A DNA stretch of 19,753 nt from Chloroflexi bacterium UBA4733. Its GTDB lineage: Bacteria > Chloroflexota > UBA4733. A model generated the notes under the pieces. It did no database searches. It was not told where the DNA came from and was given only the letters and a program-made list of their open reading frames with translations. The position numbers were made by a program, and so were the translations under genes. The DNA lies in the NCBI GenBank assembly GCA_002404055.1, contig DHIZ01000433.1, positions 15,808-35,560 of the forward strand, read 5' to 3'. Positions 1 to 6,303 of this stretch are shown in pieces. Within the stretch, counting starts at the first letter, position 1; every line of letters starts with the position of its first letter.

Positions 1-1
1 C

Positions 2-118
2 TGGGGATTTATGACCAGGCCTCAGTTAGATAGGGCCAAGAAGCTCGTCGTCGCTGACCAGTCGGTTAAGGAGGGGGAGACCACGACGCTGAAGGTGGCC
101 GTCGGCGACTTCAAGTAA
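2..118 (+). CDS. C-terminal end of an unidentified protein (partial)
   Basis: One frame is open from the left edge and ends at TAA 116-118, giving a tail of about 38 residues. The end reads ADQSVKEGETTTLKVAVGDF-K, an alternating polar/hydrophobic pattern that suits the last strands of a beta-rich domain. The start lies outside the window, so neither family nor function can be assigned. An internal ATG at 11 is in frame but has no convincing ribosome site, so truncation by the window edge is the simpler reading. It converges on the tRNA gene with 77 bp between them, and I see no clear terminator there. The tail could be chance coding; its composition looks protein-like. Confidence 0.5.
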   Translation, partial: WGFMTRPQLDRAKKLVVADQSVKEGETTTLKVAVGDFK

Positions 119-195
119 AAATTGTTGAACAAGAGCGGCAGAGACGGTCACCTCGGGCGCTGCAAACGAGGCCGTTTCGCCCCAGAGAGGGGCGC

Positions 196-272
196 TGGTC
201 GGGCTGGAGCGATTCGAACGCTCGACCCCTTGAACCCCATTCAAGTGCGCTACCAAACTGCGCCACAGCCCG
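196..272 (-). tRNA. tRNA-Pro (anticodon GGG), CCA encoded
   Basis: Read on the minus strand, a 77-base cloverleaf is clear. The seven-base acceptor arms CGGGCTG and CAGCCCG pair fully, followed by discriminator A and a genomically encoded CCA (198-196). The D arm carries the GCGCAG...GGTAGCGC pattern. The anticodon stem CTTGA/TCAAG encloses loop ATGGGGT, so the anticodon is GGG and it reads CCC proline codons. The T arm is GAGCG-TTCGAAT-CGCTC. A TACACT element at 304-299 on the minus strand is a possible -10, but no good -35 goes with it. Confidence 0.97.
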
Positions 273-456
273 TTATCCCGCTGGTCAGACGGTCGCTCAG
301 TGTACCATTCGGCGGACTGGTCATGTTGCCGTCTTGACCAACCAGCCGTTCGCTTTGGCGAGAGCGTCAAGGTTCCTCAACGGGAGGCTTGCCCCCGGTC
401 GCTGTACGGATGGTAGTGTGAAGGAACGGTACGTCGTCGCCGGGAAAGGGTGAGGA

Positions 457-1188
457 ATGACCATCGCTGCCGGCCTCTGGCCACTCGCCTTCATCGCCGG
501 CCTGATCTCCTTCTTCTCACCTTGCGCCCTGCCATTGTTGCCCGGCTACCTATCCTTCGTGACCGGACTGAGCGCCAGCGACGTTGGCGCCACCGGCCGC
601 CGATTGGCCGCCCTGGGGCCGTGTCTGCTCTTTGTGGCTGGCTTCACACTGGTCTTTACGGCGCTTGGTGCGACAGCCTCCACGCTCGGTGCTGCCCTGG
701 AGGGCGCACGGCCGCTCCTGGAAAAGCTTGCCGGCATCTTTATTATCGTCATGGCGCTGGTGATGGTTGGCACGATCCGTATCCCTGTGCTGAATGGCGA
801 GTACCGCCTCCATCCGACACAGCGCCGGGGCGGCGCCATCGGCAGCCTCGTCCTCGGTGGCGCGTTCGCCATCGGCTGGACGCCCTGCATCGGCCCGGTG
901 CTGGCCGCCGTGCTCGCAGTCGCCGGTAGCCAGGCGAAGGCCGGACAGGGTGCGCTCCTCCTCCTCCTCTACTCGTTGGGCCTCGGGCTGCCCTTTCTGC
1001 TGGCCGGCATGTACCTGTCGCACCTCACCGGCACATTGAAGATCATCCGTCGCTTCCTACCGGCGTTCACCTACGTTGGCGCTGGCGTCCTTTGCCTGAT
1101 GGGCGTGCTTCTCCTGTCCGATCGCTGGCTGCAGGTGATGGCCCCCTTCCTCCGGCTGTACGCCAACCTCAACTGGCCGCCGTTCTGA
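457..1188 (+). CDS. ccdA: CcdA-type cytochrome c biogenesis / thiol-disulfide transporter
   Basis: The product has 243 residues, the usual size for the short CcdA/DsbD-beta family of inner-membrane proteins. These pass electrons from cytoplasmic thioredoxin to extracytoplasmic thiol proteins, for example for haem attachment to apocytochrome c. About six hydrophobic segments are visible. The two family redox cysteines are in place: Cys23 in FFSPCALPLLPGY and Cys144 in GWTPCIGP. The ATG at 457 follows AAAGGG (445-450). No thioredoxin-like or cytochrome assembly gene lies beside it, so its partner must be elsewhere. It ends 3 bp from the convergent toxin gene. The family is sure; the client pathway is inferred. 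Confidence 0.92.
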   Translation: MTIAAGLWPLAFIAGLISFFSPCALPLLPGYLSFVTGLSASDVGATGRRLAALGPCLLFVAGFTLVFTALGATASTLGAALEGARPLLEKLAGIFIIVMALVMVGTIRIPVLNGEYRLHPTQRRGGAIGSLVLGGAFAIGWTPCIGPVLAAVLAVAGSQAKAGQGALLLLLYSLGLGLPFLLAGMYLSHLTGTLKIIRRFLPAFTYVGAGVLCLMGVLLLSDRWLQVMAPFLRLYANLNWPPF

Positions 1189-1191
1189 ACC

Positions 1192-1515
1192 CTACGGCAA
1201 ACCGAGCTGTTCCCGGATCGCCTGCTCGACAGCAAGCAAATCACGGATGCTCAAGGCGCCCATCCGATCAGTGAGACGTTCCTTCGTTACGGTACGTATC
1301 TGGTCAGCCATCGCCTTCTGAGGCGTTCCCGCCACCGACACGAGGGCTTCCCAGCGGTACACTCGCGCCGTGTTCGTCGTTAACGGCACGACCTGGACGC
1401 GATTGAGCACTCGGTTAGAAGCATCATTGCTGACGATTACTGCCGGGCGGCGTTTTCGAATCTCGCCACCGCGCGCCGGATCGAAATCGACCCAATACAC
1501 GTCACCGCGAATCAT
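1192..1515 (-). CDS. mazF: MazF/PemK-family mRNA-interferase toxin
   Basis: The 107-residue product begins [20 protein letters not shown] and continues [11 protein letters not shown], then VVPLTTNT. This is the standard N-terminal half of MazF/PemK/ChpB-fold endoribonucleases, which cleave mRNA when not held by an antitoxin. Conserved features are the GDVYWVD strand, the [10 protein letters not shown] strand and the Thr of PLTTN. I chose ATG 1515 because GAGGG lies five bases upstream and the family starts there; an in-frame ATG at 1527 adds only four residues. It overlaps the end of the upstream antitoxin gene by 14 bp, the usual coupled toxin-antitoxin order. The target sequence cannot be read from the gene. 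Confidence 0.92.
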   Translation of the reverse strand: MIRGDVYWVDFDPARGGEIRKRRPAVIVSNDASNRVLNRVQVVPLTTNTARVYRWEALVSVAGTPQKAMADQIRTVTKERLTDRMGALSIRDLLAVEQAIREQLGLP

Positions 1516-1735
1516 CAAGGCCCTCATCCGGGGCTGCTTCGATCCATTCCAGTGCTTCGCGTTCCCGTTCGGTGTCGTCCAGCATCGCCCGGTACTCCTC
1601 CTCCAGCGCCACGTCATCAACGACATGGGGCCGTACCAGGCGATCGATGAAGCCGCTTATCTGTCCGCGACCGACGGTGTGGAGCAGACCTTGATATACC
1701 TCGTCTGTCACAGTGATGGTGAGTTTTCGATGCAT
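1502..1735 (-). CDS. Ribbon-helix-helix antitoxin of the MazF-type toxin
   Basis: The 77-residue product has an N-terminal strand [14 protein letters not shown] and a helix-turn-helix-like segment [13 protein letters not shown]. This is the layout of ribbon-helix-helix (CopG/MazE9-like) DNA-binding antitoxins. It is followed by a strongly acidic tail ([16 protein letters not shown]...DEGLDDS) of the kind that wraps the toxin. The ATG at 1735 follows AGGAGG (1749-1744) with eight spacer bases; a longer reading from 1786 lacks such a site. Toxin and antitoxin genes overlap, so they are cotranscribed. Autorepression through the palindrome at 1760-1771 is likely but inferred. Confidence 0.87.
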   Translation of the reverse strand: MHRKLTITVTDEVYQGLLHTVGRGQISGFIDRLVRPHVVDDVALEEEYRAMLDDTEREREALEWIEAAPDEGLDDSR

Positions 1736-1759
1736 TGGCTTCGCCTCCTCGCTACGAAC

Positions 1760-1771
1760 ACGTATATACGT
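1760..1771. promoter_or_regulatory. Perfect 12-bp palindrome, candidate toxin-antitoxin operator
   Basis: ACGTATATACGT is a perfect palindrome that lies 11 bp upstream of the antitoxin Shine-Dalgarno sequence and 92 bp upstream of glpX. On the minus strand TACAAT (1777-1772) next to it is a good -10 candidate, although no convincing -35 accompanies it. Ribbon-helix-helix antitoxins commonly bind short AT-rich palindromes over their own promoter. The assignment is by position only. Confidence 0.45.
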
Positions 1772-1808
1772 ATTGTACCGTCTCAACGCCAGGAATGGCG
1801 TCCGCTTG

Positions 1809-1817
1809 TGCTACACT
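1809..1817 (+). promoter_or_regulatory. Possible extended -10 promoter of glpX
   Basis: TGcTACACT has the TG-N extension in front of a -10-like hexamer (1812-1817), and no good -35 is present. Transcription would start near 1824, leaving a leader of about 40 bases before ATG 1863. A small inverted repeat CGCCA-GGAA-TGGCG (1787-1800) sits just upstream. Weak support. Confidence 0.3.
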
Positions 1818-1862
1818 GCTGCGCACATTCGGGCACGGTTTGCCTCGGATAGGGAGGGCAGC

Positions 1863-2840
1863 ATGGCCTCACGACTGGAGTACAATCTCGCGCTGGATAG
1901 CGTCCAGGTGACGGAAGCGGCGGCGATAGCGGCCGGCCGCTGGCTCGGGCACGGTGACAACCACCGCGCCGACCTGGCGGCGGTCGAAGCGATGCGCTCA
2001 ACACTGGATCGTCTCAACCTGGATGCCACTATCGTGATTGGCGAAGGGGAGCGTGACGAAGCGCCGATGCTGTTTATCGGCGAGCGCATCGGCCAGCCTG
2101 GCGCGCTGGAAGTTGATATCGCTGTCGATCCGCTGGAAGGAACCAATCTGGTGGCCCGCGGTCAGCCCGGCGCGACGGCAGTGATTGCTGTTTCCGAGCG
2201 CGGCGGGCTGCTGCACGCGCCTGACACCTACCTGGAGAAGCTGATCGTCGGCCCGCCAGCAGCCGGCAAAGTCGACCTGAACTTCCCGGTGCGTGCCAAC
2301 CTCCGCATCGTGGCCGATTCATTGCACCGGCGCATTGAAGACTTGACCGTCGTGGTGCTGGAACGCGAACGCCACCAGAAGCTCGTCGCCGAAATTCGGG
2401 AGGCGGGCGCCCGCATCAAGATGATCCCCGATGGCGATCTGGGCGCAGCTATCTCCGTTGCCGTCTCCGGCACAGGCGACCACGTCGTGATGGGTACGGG
2501 CGGGGCGCCGGAAGGCGTGCTGGCGGCCGCTGCGCTGCGCTGCTTAGGAGGCGAGATTTTGGCCCGCTTCCGCCCGAGGAACGAGGCAGAGGGACAGCGG
2601 GCGCAGGCGATGGGCATTGACCTGGATCGCGTCTATACGACCAACGAGCTAGCCAGCGGCGAACATGTGGTGTTTGCGGCTACCGGCGTCACCAGTGGCG
2701 ACTTGCTCAAAGGGGTTCAATACTTCGCCGGTGGTGCGCGAACCCACTCGCTCGTCATGAGCGCGCAGGCCGGCACTTTCCGATTCATCGACACGGTCCA
2801 CATGTTCGACCGGACACTGATGCCGAGCGTCAGGCTGTAG
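1863..2840 (+). CDS. glpX: Class II fructose-1,6-bisphosphatase (GlpX)
   Basis: The 325-residue product is full length for GlpX. It is a cytoplasmic metal-dependent phosphatase that converts fructose 1,6-bisphosphate to fructose 6-phosphate in gluconeogenesis; some homologues also act on sedoheptulose bisphosphate. Visible motifs are GHGDNHRADLAAVEAMR (residues 29-45), VIGEGERDEAPMLFIGE (58-74), the lithium-sensitive phosphatase metal motif DPLEGTN (89-95), APDTYLEKLIVGP and MGTGGAPEGVLAAAALR. The usual Lys of the GDK triplet is Asn here. The start at ATG 1863 follows AGGGAGGG; an upstream in-frame start at 1713 would add an unrelated 50 residues that run through the antitoxin promoter. Its stop overlaps the convergent Uma2 gene. 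Confidence 0.96.
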   Translation: MASRLEYNLALDSVQVTEAAAIAAGRWLGHGDNHRADLAAVEAMRSTLDRLNLDATIVIGEGERDEAPMLFIGERIGQPGALEVDIAVDPLEGTNLVARGQPGATAVIAVSERGGLLHAPDTYLEKLIVGPPAAGKVDLNFPVRANLRIVADSLHRRIEDLTVVVLERERHQKLVAEIREAGARIKMIPDGDLGAAISVAVSGTGDHVVMGTGGAPEGVLAAAALRCLGGEILARFRPRNEAEGQRAQAMGIDLDRVYTTNELASGEHVVFAATGVTSGDLLKGVQYFAGGARTHSLVMSAQAGTFRFIDTVHMFDRTLMPSVRL

Positions 2841-3474
2841 CAGGCGGCATCTGCTGTCGAACCCATGCTCGCACGCGCCGCATCCACCGCGTATCGTCCA
2901 GCCCTGCAGCATCGCGTAGCAGCGTCTCCAGTTCGCTTGACCGTACCACAGGTATGTACTCGCTTTGTGCTACCCGTACATAGCTTTCGCCGGATACGCG
3001 CAGGATTTCAAACCGTTGACTATCGTATCGCCATATCTCCGGCACGCCGATCTGCAGGTACAGACTGAGTTTATCCAATGACGAATGAGTGATGTCAATT
3101 TCAATAACCAGGTCGGGAGGTGGATCGACGCGGAGGTCCAGGCGCTCCTTGCCAACGATCTGCTCGATATTCTGCAGGTAGAAGCAGCAGTCTGGCTCGA
3201 AGCCTCGTTGCAAATCCTCACGACTGAACGTTGTTGACCCAAGGCCATAGGTCTCTTCATCAGTCTCTTCGCCTACTACGGATACGAAGAGGTCTAACAG
3301 TCGGCTATAACGTTCATGTATCGGCAGTGGGCTCATGATCTCCAGCGTCCCCCGATCGTAGCTGAAGCGCGGCGCGCTGCTACTCTCATGATCTCGCAGG
3401 ATGTGTTGATACGTATCCCAACTGATATGGTGAAGCACCGTCCGCTCCTCGGCCGGGCTTTGGACGGCAACCAT
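2830..3474 (-). CDS. Uma2-family (DUF820) putative endonuclease
   Basis: The 214-residue product fits the Uma2 family, predicted restriction-endonuclease-like proteins that are numerous in Chloroflexota and cyanobacteria; their biological role is not settled. It shows the family order: ISWDTYQHIL near the N-terminus, RGTLEIMSPLPIHE (41-54), GFEPDCCFYLQN (91-102), then PPDLVIEIDITHSSLDKLSLY and IGVPEIWRYD. Asp121, Glu125 and Lys135 are candidate PD-(D/E)XK residues. ATG 3474 follows GGAAGG with seven spacer bases; a longer reading to 3561 adds a basic stretch without family match. Its last 11 bp overlap the end of glpX on the other strand. No partner gene is adjacent, so it appears to be a single-gene unit. 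Confidence 0.87.
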   Translation of the reverse strand: MVAVQSPAEERTVLHHISWDTYQHILRDHESSSAPRFSYDRGTLEIMSPLPIHERYSRLLDLFVSVVGEETDEETYGLGSTTFSREDLQRGFEPDCCFYLQNIEQIVGKERLDLRVDPPPDLVIEIDITHSSLDKLSLYLQIGVPEIWRYDSQRFEILRVSGESYVRVAQSEYIPVVRSSELETLLRDAAGLDDTRWMRRVRAWVRQQMPPATA

Positions 3475-3657
3475 AATCCAACCTTCCCGCGTGACAGCAC
3501 ATTGCCGACTGTAACTGGAAGCATACCGTCTCGGTCGAAGCACCAGAGCTGCGCGGATCAATAATGCAAACGGCGAATCCGGTGGAGGTCGCCCGGCGAC
3601 TGATGACGTTTGACGAATAGAATGGGGAGTGTCGGCGCCCCGCGTAGGGGCCTGCCC
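3475..3657. other. Intergenic stretch between the Uma2 gene and dppF
   Basis: About 180 bp without a supportable gene. It must contain the Uma2 promoter, but I see no clear -35/-10 pair. The GCCCGGCGACTGA block at 3591-3603 recurs as one arm of the inverted repeat at 19731-19753. The right end merges into the hairpin repeat that covers the dppF stop codon. Confidence 0.5.
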
Positions 3658-3663
3658 CTACGC
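3642..3663. repeat. Perfect 10-bp hairpin (GTAGGGGC type) over the dppF stop codon
   Basis: Arms GCGTAGGGGC and GCCCCTACGC pair completely around a CT loop. The dppF stop TAG (3660-3658) is inside the right arm. On the dppF strand the hairpin has no trailing T run, so it is not a typical intrinsic terminator, though it could stall polymerase or protect the transcript end. From memory, CGTAGGGGC...GCCCCTACG blocks recur between genes in Chloroflexota and other GC-rich genomes, so this may be one copy of a dispersed palindromic repeat. Confidence 0.7.
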
Positions 3664-4788
3664 AAGCGGTTGCTGCGAAGGCGTGAGCGTTGCGTCCGCC
3701 GACGGTAAGTGCGGGTCTATGGCGTGGGGCTGAGTGCGGGACAGCGAGGTCGGCTTCGTGCCGGGTTCTGCCAGGTGGCAGGCCACCATGTGGCCGCCTC
3801 CCGTCATGTCGCGCCACTCCGGCACGATGCTGCGACAGATGTCGACAGCGATGGGGCAGCGCGTGTGGAAGACGCAGCCACTCGGCGGGTTGACCGGGCT
3901 GGGCACGTCGCCAGTCAGGATAATGCGCTCGCGCCGCCGCTCCAGCTTCGGATCGGGGATCGGCACCGCCGACAGTAACGCCCGCGTGTACGGGTGCTTG
4001 GGGTTCTCGTAAAGCTCGGTGCGGTCCGCCAGCTCGGCCATCTTGCCCAGATACATGACGGCCACGCGGTCGCTGATGTGGCGCACCACCGAGAGGTCGT
4101 GGGCGATGAAGAGGTACGTGATGCCGAACTGGGCCTGCAAGTCTTCCAGCAAGTTGATGATCTGGGCGCGAATCGAGACATCGAGCGCGGAGATCGGCTC
4201 GTCGCAGACGATGAACTCGGGACGCAGGGCGAGCGCTCGGGCGATGCCGATGCGTTGGCGTTGTCCGCCGGAGAACTCGTGCGGGTACCGGTTGGCAAAG
4301 TAGGGGTTGAGGCCCACCACGCGCAGCAGTTCCTGCACCTGGTCGCGCACGTCCTGCCGGCTCTGGGCGAGATGGTGAATTTGCAAGGGCTCCGCCACAA
4401 TGGAGCCGACCGTCATACGCGGGTTGAGCGAGGCATAGGGGTCCTGGAAGATCATCTGCATGTGCCGGCGCATGCGGCGCAGGGCTTCGCCACGCAAGTC
4501 GGTCAGGCTGGTATCGCCGAAGACGACGTTACCCGCCGTTGGACGCTGCAACTGCAGGATGGCACGTCCGGTGGTGGACTTGCCGCAGCCGGACTCACCT
4601 ACCAGCCCCAACGTCTCGCCTTTGAGAATGTCCAGCGATATGCCGTCAACGGCTTTGACTGCGCCAACTTGGCGCTGGATGATGATGCCGGACGTCACCG
4701 GAAAGTGCACCTTGAGATCGCGAATCTGCACAAGGGGTTCCCCGTTGCGGATTCCGGCGGCGCCGGCTACGGATTCAGTGGTGACCAT
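3658..4788 (-). CDS. dppF: Oligopeptide/dipeptide ABC transporter ATP-binding protein (DppF/OppF type)
   Basis: The 376-residue product is an ATPase of peptide or nickel importers, acting on the cytoplasmic face of the permease pair. Seen in order: Walker [10 protein letters not shown] (64-72), Q loop [11 protein letters not shown], signature [15 protein letters not shown], Walker [14 protein letters not shown] and H-loop AHDLS. The C-terminal oligo_HPY region carries HPYTRALL and a cysteine pattern [16 protein letters not shown]...VACH. The 16-residue insert [18 protein letters not shown] is typical of the F-type subunit. ATG 4788 follows GAGGGAG with eight spacer bases. It starts 48 bp after dppD in the same direction, so the two are one operon. 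The last 25 or so residues look poorly conserved and end inside a hairpin repeat. Confidence 0.93.
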   Translation of the reverse strand: MVTTESVAGAAGIRNGEPLVQIRDLKVHFPVTSGIIIQRQVGAVKAVDGISLDILKGETLGLVGESGCGKSTTGRAILQLQRPTAGNVVFGDTSLTDLRGEALRRMRRHMQMIFQDPYASLNPRMTVGSIVAEPLQIHHLAQSRQDVRDQVQELLRVVGLNPYFANRYPHEFSGGQRQRIGIARALALRPEFIVCDEPISALDVSIRAQIINLLEDLQAQFGITYLFIAHDLSVVRHISDRVAVMYLGKMAELADRTELYENPKHPYTRALLSAVPIPDPKLERRRERIILTGDVPSPVNPPSGCVFHTRCPIAVDICRSIVPEWRDMTGGGHMVACHLAEPGTKPTSLSRTQPHAIDPHLPSADATLTPSQQPLA

Positions 4789-4836
4789 TGCTTGTGCTCC
4801 CTCGTGATAGACGGCGGCAGGTACCGGCGTGCTTTC

Positions 4837-5838
4837 CTAGGCGCTTATGGGAACGGCGGCACGGGTGATCTCGCGGATGCAGGCAGCGCGATGGGCCGGC
4901 GCTACCTCGCGCAACTCCGGTACGCCTTCCCGGCAACGCTCCAGGGCGAAGCTGCAGCGTGCCGAAAACGAGCAGATGGCCGGTAAGGTGATGAGGTCCG
5001 GCGGGAGTCCTTCGATGGGCACCAATCGCTCGCGTCGCTGGGCATCCAAGCGCGGGATCGAGTTCAGCAAGCCCAGCGTATACGGGTGACGCGGGTTGGC
5101 GAACAGTTCATCCGTGGTCGCCGTCTCCGCCACCTTGCCGGCATACATCACCACGATGCGATCCGAGACGCCCGCCACCACACCCATATCGTGCGTGATC
5201 AGCAGCACGGCAGCGTTGAACTCCCGCCGCAGCGTGCCGATCAGTTCCAGGATTTGCGCCTGAATGGTCACATCGAGCGCCGTGGTTGGCTCGTCGGCAA
5301 TCAGCAGCTTGGGATTGCAGGAGAGCGCCATGGCGATCATGACGCGTTGGCGCATCCCCCCGGAAAACTGGTGGGGATAGTCGTCGATACGCTTCACTGC
5401 CGCCGGGATGCCGACCAGTTGCAGCAACTCCACCGCCCGGTTGCGCGATTGGCGCGGCCCCATTTTCAGGTGCAGTTGCAGTGACTCCGTTATCTGGCGG
5501 CCGATGGTCAGCACCGGGTTCAGGGAAGTCATCGGGTCCTGGAAGATCATGGCAATCTCGCGGCCCCGGATGCGCCGCATCTGCTCGTTGCTGACCTTCA
5601 ACAAGTCCCGGCCATCGAACCAGATCTCACCGGACACAGTTCGCGCCGGCGGGTGCGGGACCAGGCGCATAATGGACATCGCGGTCACGCTCTTGCCGCA
5701 GCCGGATTCACCGACGAGGCCCAGGGTCTCGCCCGGCCGAATCTCGAAACTCACACCATCAACAGCCTTGACAGTGCCGTCGCGGGTGTCAAAGTATGTC
5801 CGCAAATCCTGCACGGAGAGCAGAGCGTCGGAAGCCAC
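4837..5838 (-). CDS. dppD: Oligopeptide/dipeptide ABC transporter ATP-binding protein (DppD/OppD type)
   Basis: The 333-residue product is the D-type partner ATPase of dppF. It has Walker [10 protein letters not shown] (43-51), Q loop [11 protein letters not shown], signature [15 protein letters not shown], Walker [14 protein letters not shown] and H-loop THDMG. The oligo_HPY tail has HPYTLGLL and four cysteines in [14 protein letters not shown]...AACI; homologues with this motif have been reported to bind an iron-sulfur cluster there. I chose GTG 5838 because GGGAG lies eight bases upstream and the family begins with [12 protein letters not shown]. An upstream GTG at 5949 would add 37 atypical residues and put a perfect palindrome inside the gene. 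No permease or solute-binding gene is in the window, so substrate is unknown. Confidence 0.92.
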   Translation of the reverse strand: MASDALLSVQDLRTYFDTRDGTVKAVDGVSFEIRPGETLGLVGESGCGKSVTAMSIMRLVPHPPARTVSGEIWFDGRDLLKVSNEQMRRIRGREIAMIFQDPMTSLNPVLTIGRQITESLQLHLKMGPRQSRNRAVELLQLVGIPAAVKRIDDYPHQFSGGMRQRVMIAMALSCNPKLLIADEPTTALDVTIQAQILELIGTLRREFNAAVLLITHDMGVVAGVSDRIVVMYAGKVAETATTDELFANPRHPYTLGLLNSIPRLDAQRRERLVPIEGLPPDLITLPAICSFSARCSFALERCREGVPELREVAPAHRAACIREITRAAVPISA

Positions 5839-5894
5839 TGCGCCTTCTCCCTTCCGGAGCACGTTTCTGACGGCAGACCGCTCGGGAACGTCCG

Positions 5895-5914
5895 CCGGTG
5901 TAGGATTACACCGG
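5895..5914. promoter_or_regulatory. Perfect 20-bp palindrome upstream of dppD, candidate operator
   Basis: CCGGTGTA-GGAT-TACACCGG is a perfect 8-bp inverted repeat with a 4-base centre, 57 bp upstream of the chosen dppD start. Its TGTA-N4-TACA core is the kind of symmetry bound by dimeric repressors such as GntR or TetR proteins. It could also fold as a hairpin in the dppDF leader, without a T run. The cognate regulator is not in the window. Confidence 0.5.
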
Positions 5915-5980
5915 TGTCGCTCCGCCGTCTGCTGGCGCGCGACCGCCACTAGCCCTAATGGTAGAGCATCATCCCAAAGT

Positions 5981-6010
5981 TTGACAGGTAGGCTGGAATG
6001 ATGCTACTTT
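5981..6010 (+). promoter_or_regulatory. Sigma-70-like promoter of metK
   Basis: TTGACA (5981-5986) is a perfect -35 hexamer, followed after 18 bp by TACTTT (6005-6010), a -10 with two mismatches. Transcription would begin near 6017, so the riboswitch aptamer lies about 26 bases into the transcript. An 8-bp inverted repeat, AGCATCAT (5965-5972) and ATGATGCT (5998-6005), brackets the promoter. Confidence 0.65.
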
Positions 6011-6042
6011 TCAGAACTATAGCGACCAACAATCGAAGATGC

Positions 6043-6147
6043 AATATCAAGAGTGACGCGAGGCATCTGGGCCGTGGACCGTCCGGCAACCTGGTTCATC
6101 GAAATGGACGAAGGTGCTAATTCCAGCCCATCGTGGGGGCAGATAGG
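6043..6147 (+). promoter_or_regulatory. SAM-I riboswitch aptamer (S-box leader) upstream of metK
   Basis: The leader contains the ordered SAM-I landmarks. The 5' P1 strand is TATC with AAGAG after it (6045-6053). Then come GGGCC...CCGGCAACC (6069-6091), P3 GTTCA/TGGAC around TCGAAA, the highly conserved GGTGCTAATTCCAGC (6113-6127), a P4 stem GCCC/GGGC, and the 3' P1 strand GATA (6142-6145). P1 is short, with only four clear pairs. SAM-I aptamers bind S-adenosylmethionine, which is the product of MetK, so end-product feedback on metK is expected. An intrinsic terminator follows at 6250-6280, so control is probably by transcription termination. It was identified from motif recognition, not a covariance search. 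Confidence 0.92.
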
Positions 6148-6249
6148 CTACCCTGGTCATCAACCGGGTGGAAGCGTGCATACCCGCATAACAGGCTGGC
6201 TACCCCGCCGTGCCGTTATTTCACGGCCGGCGGGACGGACGGGCGTAAC

Positions 6250-6280
6250 AGACCTCTCGGTAGGCCGAGGGGTCTTTTTT
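6250..6280 (+). terminator. Intrinsic terminator in the metK leader
   Basis: AGACCTCTCGG (6250-6260) pairs with CCGAGGGGTCT (6265-6275) through 11 pairs including one G-T wobble. The loop is TAGG and a run of T residues follows to 6280. It lies between the SAM aptamer and the metK start, as expected for attenuation. Another GC-rich stem (CCCGCCG.. at 6204 pairing with ..CGGCGGG ending at 6233) lies between the aptamer and this terminator. Confidence 0.9.
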
Positions 6281-6303
6281 CGTGTAGAAGGGAATGTCCG
6301 AAC

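Noticed and set aside
3994..4986. 330-codon open frame on the plus strand
   Set aside because: It lies antisense to dppF and the end of dppD, which have complete ATPase motifs; the opposite frame is open because of high GC codon bias and has no recognisable domain.
5839..5949. Longer dppD from GTG 5949
   Set aside because: The extra 37 residues do not resemble ABC ATPases, the site lacks a ribosome-binding sequence, and a perfect palindrome would be coding.
6133..6303. Longer metK starting inside the leader
   Set aside because: This would translate the riboswitch P4/P1 region and the terminator; the family N-terminus matches the GTG at 6304.
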